Origin: Acidobacteriota bacterium
GTDB taxonomy: Bacteria; Acidobacteriota; Holophagae; Thermotomaculales; Thermotomaculaceae
Direction of reading: 5' to 3'
Length of the DNA: 5,972 nt
NCBI GenBank assembly: GCA_003650445.1
Contig: QMQE01000159.1
Location: forward strand, 1-5,972
Shown: positions 1-5,347 of the stretch, piece by piece
How positions within the stretch are numbered: position 1 is the first letter of the stretch
Layout: each line of letters begins with the position of its first letter
Notes under the pieces: generated by a model
Databases searched by the model: none
What the model was told of the DNA's origin: nothing
The model's input: the letters and a program-made list of their open reading frames with translations, nothing else
Translations under genes and position numbers: made by a program

Positions 1-31
1 GGGGACTGGCAACGCCGCGGTGCCTGTCCCC
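1..31. repeat. GC-rich imperfect palindrome (REP-like hairpin)
   Basis: Bases 1-6 (GGGGAC) pair with 26-31 (GTCCCC), and 8-11 (GGCA) pair with 21-24 (TGCC). A single T/T mismatch (7 and 25) interrupts the stem, and the loop is nine bases (12-20). That makes a 10-bp stem in intergenic DNA. No A or T tract follows, so it does not look like an intrinsic terminator. Its form resembles repetitive extragenic palindromes, which are often spread by RAYT (REP-associated tyrosine transposase) enzymes, but one copy in the window cannot prove that. It starts at base 1, so the element may extend to the left. Confidence 0.5.
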
Positions 32-82
32 CGCTTTGCGGCCAGCCAACTGAGTGCGCGTTATGCGTGGGCGGCAGAGTAA

Positions 83-155
83 GAAGTAGGAGTAGTGGTA
101 GGAGTAGCGGCGCGTTGCGCCGGATGTTAGATGATAGGTGTTAGGTGTTAGATGA
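83..155. repeat. Low-complexity short direct repeats
   Basis: GTAGGAGTAG occurs at 86-95 and again at 98-107. The next stretch has GTTAGATGA at 126-134 and 147-155, with GTTAGGTG at 140-147 between them. A 6-bp hairpin (CGGCGC 108-113 with GCGCCG 117-122) separates the two tracts. No reading frame here looks like protein. The pattern suggests slippage-prone intergenic DNA. Confidence 0.6.
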
Positions 156-256
156 CAAGAAAATCAGAGAATTAACCATTCCCTGTCTTTTCTTCACTTA
201 ACCTTGTCTTCGCTTAACCTCAACCTTTTCCCTTCGGGTGAGTAGGGGGGCAGAAT

Positions 257-601
257 AGTGCGTGTGAAAGTGTGAGTGAGCGAAAGAAGGGAGTCAGGCC
301 ATTCCCTGTTTTGTTTCCGCTAATCACAAATTACAAGTTACGAATCACGGTCCGCAGAGTGGGCGGTGGAGAGTGCGTGTGAAAGTGTGAGTGAGCGAAA
401 GAAGGGAGTCAGGCCATTCCCTGCTTTGTTTCCGCTAATCACAAATTACAAGTTACGAATCACGGTCCGCAGAGTGGGCGGTGGAGAGTGCGTGTGAAAG
501 TGCGAGTGCGCAAAATCAGGGGGCAGGCCATTCCCTGTTTTGTTTCTGCTAATTACAAGTTACAAGTTACAAGTTACAAGTTACGGCCCCCAGAGTTGGC
601 C
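257..601. repeat. 115-bp tandem repeat, two near-identical copies plus one diverged copy
   Basis: Copy 1 is 257-371 and copy 2 is 372-486. I find one difference between them (T or C after CATTCCCTG, at 309 and 424), so the duplication is recent. Copy 3 starts at 487 with the same AGTGCGTGTGAAAGTG opening. It then diverges, keeps CAGGCCATTCCCTG at 524-537, and has its distal half replaced by a 7-bp repeat run. Each unit contains GTGAAAGTG, CAGGCCATTCCCTG and an AT-rich part with TTACAAGTTAC. There are no variable spacers, terminal inverted repeats or coding capacity, so this is a minisatellite-like array and not a CRISPR or an IS element. Confidence 0.9.
553..584. repeat. TTACAAG heptanucleotide tandem repeat
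   Basis: Four perfect copies of TTACAAG (553-559, 560-566, 567-573, 574-580) are followed by a partial TTAC (581-584). The run sits in the third, diverged copy of the 115-bp repeat. The corresponding part of copies 1 and 2 has a single degenerate AATTACAAGTTACGAATC, so the run looks like local expansion of one heptamer. It lies outside any credible gene. Confidence 0.9.
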
Positions 602-625
602 ATTCCCTGCCTTCTCCCCTCCGGA

Positions 626-679
626 CTCAACCTTGCCTTCTACTCAACCTCAGCCTTAACCTCAACCTTGCCTTCTACT
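626..679. repeat. Duplicated 19-mer next to the hydE stop
   Basis: The 19-mer CTCAACCTTGCCTTCTACT occurs at 626-644 and 661-679, joined by a similar C/T-rich stretch with CTCAACCTCAGCC. Related sequence (CTTAACCTCAACCTT) lies near 211-230. The second copy overlaps the stop codon of hydE (minus strand, 675-677), so the repeat runs into the gene's last codons. Its first ten bases recur in inverted orientation at 1829-1838, upstream of hydE. Confidence 0.8.
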
Positions 680-1739
680 TATCTAATTGATTCCGTTTAA
701 AAAAGTGGGGGGAATCACCCCACTGGTTATAGCCGATTTCTTCGCCGATGCCGGTGATACGGTGGCTGAGGCAGGCGCGGCACAGCCCTGCGTTTTCGTC
801 GAGGCAGGGTTTGTTGTCGTAGAGCTGGTAACTGGAGCGGTAACGGGTGTGGGTTATGTTGGGCATGATGATGTTTGCGCCTGCCTGCAGGCCCAGTTCC
901 CGGCCTTTGGGATCCAGTGCCTGCAGTGCGGTGGTCGCAGCGATGTTGACGTCCTCCAGTGCGATTCTCGTTGCGGCAATCATATTGAGGCCCAGGCGAA
1001 GCTGGCGCGCCGGGTCAAAATCTGATGCGTTTACGGCCAGAGGGGTGTCGTGGTGGATGATGTAGGGACCCATGCCGATCATGTCCGCATCGATCTTTTT
1101 GAAAAACAGGATATCATCAGCAAGGTCTTCTATGGTTTGCCCCGGCAGTCCGACCATTACACCGGTTCCTACCTGATAGCCGATGTCCCGGAGTTCTCTG
1201 ATGCACGAAAGACGGCGATCAAAGTCATGGTCTTCAGGGTGAAGGGAGGAATAGAGGCCACGGTTGGATGTTTCAATTCGAATCAGATAGCGGTGGGCGC
1301 CGGATTCAAACCATCGTTGATACGTCTCAGAACTCTGTTCACCCAGGGATAGTGTGATGCCCAATCCGCCGTCTGACATCGTCTTAATATCGCGGACGAT
1401 GGTTTCAACAAAATCCACAAATTCCGGGTCATTCCGCTCTCCCGCCTGGAGTACGATGGAACCGTAGTTGTAGTCATGGGCGAGTTTCGCACATTCCAGG
1501 ATTTCGTCCGCACTCATTGAAAAGCGTTTAGTTGTGGTGTTTTCCCTTCTTATTCCGCAATAGTAGCAGTTTTTCGTGCAAATATTACTGAATTCGATAA
1601 TACCGCGAAAATAAACCAGCTTTCCCACTTGTTCCAACTTGATCCGGTAGGCCTGCTGGTACAGTTCGCGGCGTGCATCTGTACCTTCTGCGGCAAGCAT
1701 CTGGATTAAATTCTGTCGAGACGGTGCGCTTGTTCCCAT
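675..1739 (-). CDS. hydE: [FeFe]-hydrogenase maturase HydE (radical SAM)
   Basis: HydE is a radical S-adenosylmethionine enzyme that works with HydG and HydF to assemble the 2Fe H-cluster of [FeFe] hydrogenases in the cytoplasm. The 354-residue protein has the radical-SAM motif C54-x3-C58-x2-C61, and the context IEFSNICTKNCYYCGIRRE closely matches HydE. ITLSLGE (128-134), GTGVMVGLPGQT (191-202) and GPYIIHHDTPL (224-234) are also family-typical. Cysteines 312, 320 and 323 (C-x7-C-x2-C) match the optional second cluster of Thermotoga HydE. I chose ATG 1739 because GGAGGAG lies six bases upstream; an in-frame start at 1796 would add 19 residues of unlikely basic sequence. The leader has a small hairpin (1756-1770). 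No hydF, hydG or hydrogenase gene is in the window. The C-terminal end and stop run into repeat DNA. The related PylB is a less likely alternative. Confidence 0.93.
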   Translation of the reverse strand: MGTSAPSRQNLIQMLAAEGTDARRELYQQAYRIKLEQVGKLVYFRGIIEFSNICTKNCYYCGIRRENTTTKRFSMSADEILECAKLAHDYNYGSIVLQAGERNDPEFVDFVETIVRDIKTMSDGGLGITLSLGEQSSETYQRWFESGAHRYLIRIETSNRGLYSSLHPEDHDFDRRLSCIRELRDIGYQVGTGVMVGLPGQTIEDLADDILFFKKIDADMIGMGPYIIHHDTPLAVNASDFDPARQLRLGLNMIAATRIALEDVNIAATTALQALDPKGRELGLQAGANIIMPNITHTRYRSSYQLYDNKPCLDENAGLCRACLSHRITGIGEEIGYNQWGDSPHFFKRNQLDK

Positions 1740-1828
1740 TTTTCTCCTCCGTTTCCTCTGACAGCCAGAGCTTACACAAAAAGATAAGAAACTCAATGAA
1801 AGAATTGAGGCGAAAAGACAAGGCCGGA

Positions 1829-1912
1829 CAAGGTTGAGATTGAGGTCAGGCCCGGAAAGGGGAATATGGCCTGTTTTTTTGTCCCTCGCGCACGCGCACT
1901 TTCACTTGCACT
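1829..1912 (-). repeat. Inverted, diverged copy of the left-hand repeat element
   Basis: Read on the minus strand, 1912-1888 gives AGTGCAAGTGAAAGTGCG followed by CGTGCGC. That matches repeat copy 3 (487-511) at 22 of 25 positions by eye. It continues to CAGGCCAT (1873-1866), as copy 3 does, and then to CTCAACCTTG (1838-1829), the core of the 626-679 repeat. The order of the two motifs is the same as on the left, but on the opposite strand. The segment lies between the hydE start and the pilin terminator and has no credible coding sequence. Confidence 0.7.
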
Positions 1913-1918
1913 GGCACT

Positions 1919-1943
1919 AAAAAACCCGCCGGATGGCGGGTTT
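1919..1943 (-). terminator. Rho-independent terminator of the pilin gene
   Basis: On the minus strand, AAACCCGCC (1943-1935) pairs with GGCGGGTTT (1930-1922) around a four-base loop (ATCC), and the T run continues to 1919. This 9-bp stem with U tract is a classic intrinsic terminator. It is 23 bases beyond the pilin stop (1967), so it closes that transcript and separates it from hydE. Confidence 0.88.
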
Positions 1944-1966
1944 AGTTCGTCAATGTGGGAAAAAGC

Positions 1967-2494
1967 TCAGTTCTGTGGTGCGTCGCTTTCCGGGGCAGCT
2001 GCGTTTGTTGCGGCATCCGGATTGTCACCCTGTGGTGCAGCCTGCGCAGTTTCTGCCTGGTCTCTGACAGCCATCAGGTTCTGATAGTCTTTTTCATTAA
2101 GGAAATTGCCGTCTTTCAGGTAGTATTTCGGGTATTTGAGGGCAAATTTACCCCGAGCTGCGTGTCCGATAAAAAGATAGGTATCGGATTTTGAAGATCC
2201 CTCATACTTTTGCCCGAACTTGTCCTTCATGGGGATTTTATCGATGTAGCCTTCCTTAATCAGAATATTGGTCGGCGTGGCAATCTCATCCCAGCTTGCA
2301 AATTCCGGGTAATAGCCCCGGTCAAGGTTAAACTGGTCAAATGCTTCCGCAACCCGTTTCAACTGCATACGGGATGTTTCCCATCTGGCTTTATTCATGG
2401 AATTCAAATATTTCGGAACCGCTACGGACGCAATCAAACCGATGATTGCCAAAACAATCAAAAGTTCTAAAAGCGAGAAACCCTTATTCTTCAT
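1967..2494 (-). CDS. Type IV pilin-like / GspG-like pseudopilin
   Basis: This is a 175-residue protein with a class III signal peptide: a short basic leader MKNKG, then FSLLELLIVLAIIGLIASVAV. Prepilin peptidase should cut after Gly5, leaving Phe at position +1 and the conserved Glu at +5 of the mature protein. The hydrophobic helix would anchor it in the inner membrane until assembly into a pilus or secretion pseudopilus. The region after it (LKRVAEAFDQFNLDRGYYPE, then GYIDKIPMKDKFGQKYEG) resembles GspG major pseudopilins. The last 30 or so residues are rich in Ala, Asp, Pro, Asn and Gln and look disordered. I chose ATG 2494 because GAGGTGA lies five bases upstream; a GTG at 2503 in the same frame is possible. 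No other pilus or secretion gene is nearby, so the system it serves is unknown. Confidence 0.88.
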   Translation of the reverse strand: MKNKGFSLLELLIVLAIIGLIASVAVPKYLNSMNKARWETSRMQLKRVAEAFDQFNLDRGYYPEFASWDEIATPTNILIKEGYIDKIPMKDKFGQKYEGSSKSDTYLFIGHAARGKFALKYPKYYLKDGNFLNEKDYQNLMAVRDQAETAQAAPQGDNPDAATNAAAPESDAPQN

Positions 2495-2536
2495 TAGAAT
2501 CACCTCATCCCAAAAAGTTTACTACTGCCATAGAGA

Positions 2537-2565
2537 ATCGTATAACAAACGAGGCCGGTTTTCAA
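2537..2565 (-). promoter_or_regulatory. Possible sigma70-type promoter for the pilin gene
   Basis: On the minus strand, TTGAAA (2565-2560) and TACGAT (2542-2537) are separated by 17 bases, in the 84-base gap between pgeF and the pilin start. An overlapping TATACG (2544-2539) is an alternative -10. The match is fair but not strong, and co-transcription from pgeF is also possible. Confidence 0.35.
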
Positions 2566-2578
2566 CCGAATTGTTTCT

Positions 2579-3247
2579 TCATCGTTGATCTTGGCTAATA
2601 TAGCCGTTTTTTACCCCGATAAAGGAAATGTTTCGAAGGGGGGTGCCGTCCTTTCTGTGGGAGTGTAGTTGCATCGGGCCTGAGTGGGTGCATTCATCTG
2701 ACAGGAAGATGTTTTCAGGCAGAAAACCGGTGGTAAGGAGGGTGTGGTGGGCCAGTGCGGGCAGGTTCAGGTGAAAAGAGCCGTCTGATTTTCGACTGAG
2801 TTCAGGGGGCTGAAAAAATTCGGCGGTTTCCGGTCCGATTTCATAGCAATCCCCGCAGATAGCGGGTCCGATGATGGCGTGTAGTGCTTCGGGGTTTTCC
2901 GGAACAGATGAAAAAAAATGAGTAAAAATATTTTCCCGAAACCCACGCCAACCGGCATGGATAAAACCAATAAATCCGTTGCCGTACACCAGCACGGGCA
3001 CACAGTCGGCTGTGAAGACCCCGAGCAGTGTGCCGGTTTCCCGGCAGACAGCGGCATCCCCGTCTTGCCCGATGCGACTGTTTTCACAATGAAGAACGAT
3101 CCCGGAATGAATCTGGTTGACAAAAAATATGCGGTCAAATCCCAGCATTCGGGCCAGCGATTTCAATTCTCCTTCCCTGTCCACAGTGGCAGCAGGTATG
3201 GTTCCTGCAACAATGTCCGGTGGGGTGGGGTAGCTGATTTCCGTCAC
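2579..3247 (-). CDS. pgeF: PgeF/YfiH family purine nucleoside phosphorylase (multicopper-oxidase-like fold)
   Basis: This 222-residue protein belongs to the YfiH/YlmD family, formerly annotated as polyphenol oxidase or laccase-domain protein. Family members phosphorolyse purine nucleosides; some have also been linked to cell-wall peptide editing. The zinc-site motifs are present: QIH (His47), TADCVPVL (Cys82) and HAGWRG (His97). GPAICGDCYEIG (127-138) and CTHSGPMQLHSHRKDGTPLRNI towards the C-terminus are also family-typical. I chose GTG 3247 because AGGAGG lies four bases upstream and a TATAAT box lies just ahead. The longer reading from 3367 would add 40 residues with no family resemblance, most of it ahead of that promoter. 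The usual N-terminal TRxGGVS segment is not evident, and the protein is slightly shorter than the usual 240-250 residues. It lies 84 bases upstream of the pilin gene. Confidence 0.9.
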   Translation of the reverse strand: MTEISYPTPPDIVAGTIPAATVDREGELKSLARMLGFDRIFFVNQIHSGIVLHCENSRIGQDGDAAVCRETGTLLGVFTADCVPVLVYGNGFIGFIHAGWRGFRENIFTHFFSSVPENPEALHAIIGPAICGDCYEIGPETAEFFQPPELSRKSDGSFHLNLPALAHHTLLTTGFLPENIFLSDECTHSGPMQLHSHRKDGTPLRNISFIGVKNGYISQDQR

Positions 3248-3269
3248 AAAGCCTCCTTTTCTGAAATAG

Positions 3270-3275
3270 ATTATA
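3270..3275 (-). promoter_or_regulatory. Consensus -10 box upstream of pgeF
   Basis: The minus strand reads TATAAT, a perfect sigma70 -10 hexamer. A start site about seven bases downstream would give a leader of some 16 bases containing the AGGAGG ribosome site and the GTG start of pgeF. No good -35 is seen at 16-18 bases (ACACAT or AACACA), so the promoter may depend on an activator or be weak. Confidence 0.45.
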
Positions 3276-3484
3276 CAGGAAGGGAGGTGGAGATGTGTTC
3301 GGTGTTCTGCGTTCGGTAAGAAACGGATGGACGCTTGCCTTTGGATTGAGTGTGGGCGCTGGGGCAATGGGCATAAAAATCTGTGAGTTGGCTACGTTGT
3401 GTTTTTTTGTTTTTCCCTTTCCGGTTAGAAAACAGAACACGGAAAACAGGACACTTCTGATTTTTTTTCTGGTTTTTTTTCTGG
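3276..3484. other. Intergenic stretch with imperfect direct repeats and poly-T tracts
   Basis: This divergent gap between pgeF and tRNA-Ser has no credible gene. GAAAACAGAACAC (3428-3440) recurs with one change as GAAAACAGGACAC (3442-3454). TTTTTTTTCTGG is then tandemly repeated at 3461-3472 and 3473-3484. No stable GC-rich hairpin precedes the T tracts, so I do not call a terminator. The tract may give an AT-rich element upstream of the tRNA promoter. Confidence 0.6.
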
Positions 3485-3513
3485 TTTACGAAAAGGGGCG
3501 GTTGTGTTATCGT
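3485..3513 (+). promoter_or_regulatory. Possible promoter for tRNA-Ser/ffs
   Basis: TTTACG (3485-3490) and TATCGT (3508-3513) are separated by 17 bases and lie about 35 bases ahead of the mature tRNA 5' end. Both hexamers are partial matches to consensus, and poly-T tracts lie directly upstream. It could drive tRNA-Ser, ffs and perhaps dnaX, since no terminator is seen between them. Confidence 0.35.
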
Positions 3514-3546
3514 ATTGCCGTTCGGTTGTTTGGCTTTTCCTTGAGC

Positions 3547-3634
3547 GGAGAGATGACCGAGTGGCCGAAGGTGCACGACTGGAAATCGTGTGTACCGCAA
3601 GGTACCGTGGGTTCGACTCCCACTCTCTCCGCCA
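3547..3634 (+). tRNA. tRNA-Ser (anticodon GGA)
   Basis: The cloverleaf can be drawn in full. The acceptor GGAGAGA (3547-3553) pairs with TCTCTCC (3624-3630), followed by discriminator G and an encoded CCA (3632-3634). The anticodon stem CACGA/TCGTG (3574-3578/3586-3590) holds loop CTGGAAA, with anticodon GGA at 3581-3583, which reads UCC and UCU. The long class II variable arm typical of serine tRNAs is present (GTACC 3592-3596 with GGTAC 3601-3605, loop GCAA). The T arm is GTGGG-TTCGACT-CCCAC (3607-3623). Only 21 bases separate it from the SRP RNA, so the two are probably co-transcribed and then processed. Confidence 0.97.
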
Positions 3635-3655
3635 TTTCTTGTTTTTAAGGCTTTG

Positions 3656-3762
3656 TATGGAGGCCTGGTCCTGTGCAATGGCGGTTTCCGAACCGTGTCA
3701 GGCCCTGACGGGAGCAGCACTAAGGGGATTGGCTATGTGCCGCAGTCAACCAGGCTTCCATA
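3656..3762 (+). ncRNA. ffs: Signal recognition particle RNA, small bacterial (4.5S-like) type
   Basis: This RNA binds Ffh to form the SRP, which targets nascent membrane proteins to FtsY and the Sec translocon. The ends, 3656-3669 and 3749-3762, form a 14-bp stem with one G-T pair. The apical Ffh-binding domain is recognisable: GTCAGG (3697-3702), CCC, tetraloop TGAC (3706-3709), GGG, then AGCAGC (3713-3718). This matches the conserved GUCAGG...AGCAGC symmetric and asymmetric loop motif. No Alu domain is present, so it is the short type, about 107 nt. The tetraloop is UGAC where most bacteria have GGAA. No U-tract terminator follows; dnaX starts 27 bases downstream, so the 3' end is probably made by processing. 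Exact ends are uncertain by several bases. Confidence 0.93.
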
Positions 3763-3789
3763 GAAAATCTAAAAAAAAGAGAATGTGAA

Positions 3790-5346
3790 ATGAGTTATGA
3801 CGTAATTGCCCGGAAATGGCGGCCACAGACCTTCGGAGATGTTATCGGACAGACACCGGTAATTCGTACACTGACCAATTCCATCAAGGCTAACCGGATT
3901 CACCACTCCTTTATTTTTGCCGGGCTCAGGGGTACGGGGAAGACTTCGACTGCGAGGATTCTGGCAAAGGCACTGAATTGCAAGGAAGGCCCAACCGCAA
4001 CGCCATGTCTCAAGTGTGTTGCCTGCGATGAGATTACCCGTGGTGTGGATATTGATGTGTTTGAAATTGACGCGGCTTCCAACAAGGGAGTGGACGATAT
4101 CCGTGACCTGAAGGAGATTGTCAAGTTTCCCCCGACAAGGGATCGCTACAAAATCTTTATCATTGATGAAGCCCACATGCTCTCTTCTCATGCGTTCAAT
4201 GCGTTATTGAAGACGATTGAGGAGCCACCTTCGTATGTTGTATTTATACTTGCGACAACCGAGGTTCACAAGATTCCCACCACGATCCGTTCCCGCTGCC
4301 AGTTGTTTGAGTTTCGTCACATTCCGAACCGGGAGATCGAAGAACAGTTGAAGAAAATTGCTGATGTCGACAAGGTTGTGGTGGAAGACGGGGCCTTTTC
4401 CCTGCTTGTGGATGCAGCGGAAGGAAGTATGCGGGATGCCGAGAGTCTGCTGGACCAGGTTATTTCTTTTTCCGGAGATAAGGTAAAGGAAGACGATGTT
4501 TCTGCTGTTCTGGGTATTGCCGGGCGTCGGGCCCATGTTCAGCTGCTTTCTGCCATCGCCGACGGTGATGGTGGTGCGGTGATTACGATTCTGGATGAAC
4601 TGGAGGACAAGAATACCGATTTTTTGAAATTCATGGTTCGCTTTGGAAGTTTTCTTCAGGAAGCCCTCCACGCTGTTATGCGGAAAGACCCTGATTTTTT
4701 TCCGGAAGATTTTGATTCGTCCCGTCTCTCCACTGAAGATTTGCTTTTGTACCTGAATATCCTGGTTCAAAACGAGGCGTCGGCGAAGTTTGCGTTTAAT
4801 GCCCGTGTGGCGGTGGAGTTGATTGCGTTGAAAATGGTTTTTTCTACCCATGTCGTTCCCATCGCGGAGCTTCTGAGCAAAAAAAAAAGCCTGAAAACTG
4901 ATTCGGCACCTATAAGTACCTCTGAAAGTCCTGCAAAGAAGGAAACAAAGAAACAAGAGTTGGCTAAGGCTGCTGATTCTGACAAATCGAAAAAACAGAA
5001 ACTTTTCCCCCGTGAGGTCTTTGACCACGCTTGTGAGTCCTTCAGCCACCTGCGTCCCTTTCTTGCGTCTGCGGCGTTTACCGCTTCCAATTCTTCGGTA
5101 TCCATCGCTTTTCATCAGCAGATTCCCCGGCTGATACGGGAGGAAATTGAGGGAGAGTTTCGGGACCGCCTGGGTCGGGACCTGGCTAGAAATGCAGGGC
5201 ACACGGTTGATGTTTCTTTTTCATATTCTATTGAGAAAAAAGAGGCGTCGAGACAGGATAAGTTGAAAGACCACCCGCTGGTGAAGCAGGTATTGGAAAC
5301 TTTCGGCGGGGAAGTGGAAGCAATTACTGAAAAGGAGAATATCTAA
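3790..5346 (+). CDS. dnaX: DNA polymerase III subunits tau/gamma (clamp loader ATPase)
   Basis: DnaX forms the ATP-driven clamp loader that places the beta clamp on primed DNA; the long tau form also tethers polymerase cores and the helicase. The 518-residue product opens with the family signature MSYDVIARKWRPQTFGDVIGQ. It has Walker A GLRGTGKT (45-52), zinc cysteines 64, 73, 76 and 79, and Walker B IIDEAH (124-129). Sensor 1 is LATTE (154-158), with the arginine-finger motif TIRSRC (165-170) and sensor 2 GSMRDAESLLDQ (212-223). Domain III ends near residue 362. A Lys/Ser-rich linker (about 364-405) leads to a short tau C-terminal region ending with HPLVKQVLETFGGEV. It is shorter than E. coli tau (643 residues). 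The ribosome site is weak (AAGAGA, 3777-3782). A ten-A run at codons 364-367 is a likely frameshift site. Confidence 0.97.
   Translation: MSYDVIARKWRPQTFGDVIGQTPVIRTLTNSIKANRIHHSFIFAGLRGTGKTSTARILAKALNCKEGPTATPCLKCVACDEITRGVDIDVFEIDAASNKGVDDIRDLKEIVKFPPTRDRYKIFIIDEAHMLSSHAFNALLKTIEEPPSYVVFILATTEVHKIPTTIRSRCQLFEFRHIPNREIEEQLKKIADVDKVVVEDGAFSLLVDAAEGSMRDAESLLDQVISFSGDKVKEDDVSAVLGIAGRRAHVQLLSAIADGDGGAVITILDELEDKNTDFLKFMVRFGSFLQEALHAVMRKDPDFFPEDFDSSRLSTEDLLLYLNILVQNEASAKFAFNARVAVELIALKMVFSTHVVPIAELLSKKKSLKTDSAPISTSESPAKKETKKQELAKAADSDKSKKQKLFPREVFDHACESFSHLRPFLASAAFTASNSSVSIAFHQQIPRLIREEIEGEFRDRLGRDLARNAGHTVDVSFSYSIEKKEASRQDKLKDHPLVKQVLETFGGEVEAITEKENI
4866..4901 (+). promoter_or_regulatory. Candidate programmed frameshift / slippage site in dnaX
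   Basis: Ten A residues (4879-4888) encode Lys364-Lys366 and the first base of Ser367. An SD-like GGAG (4866-4869) ends nine bases upstream, comparable to the stimulator in E. coli dnaX. A -1 shift after Lys366 reads Lys-Pro-Glu-Asn and stops at TGA 4899-4901, giving 370 residues. A +1 shift reads Ala and stops at TGA 4892-4894, giving 367 residues. Both products end right after domain III, as a gamma subunit does. I see no strong downstream hairpin. Ribosomal slippage (as in E. coli) and polymerase slippage (as in Thermus thermophilus) would give similar products. Confidence 0.7.
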
Positions 5347-5347
5347 A

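Noticed and set aside
257..601. CRISPR-like repetition
   Set aside because: The units are 115 bp and abut directly, with no short repeats separated by unique equal-length spacers and no cas genes.
488..700. Plus-strand reading frame of 70 codons
   Set aside because: It reads through the 115-bp and 7-bp repeats (peptide TSYKL-type repetition), lacks a ribosome site and resembles no protein.
1740..1796. 19-residue N-terminal extension of hydE
   Set aside because: A strong GGAGGAG precedes ATG 1739, and the extension contains that ribosome site and an unlikely Arg/Lys cluster.
3248..3367. 40-residue N-terminal extension of pgeF
   Set aside because: It lies mostly upstream of a consensus -10 and the AGGAGG site, and has no family similarity; GTG 3247 fits better.
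3295..3648. Plus-strand reading frame of 117 codons
   Set aside because: It runs through the tRNA-Ser gene and poly-T tracts, and has no ribosome site or family resemblance.
3763..3789. Terminator after ffs
   Set aside because: The sequence after the SRP stem is A-rich on the plus strand with only a 4-bp TAGA/TCTA stem; there is no U tract.
4204..5202. Long minus-strand reading frame (332 codons) opposite dnaX
   Set aside because: It is antisense to the clearly conserved dnaX and its translation is basic, unstructured and without known motifs.
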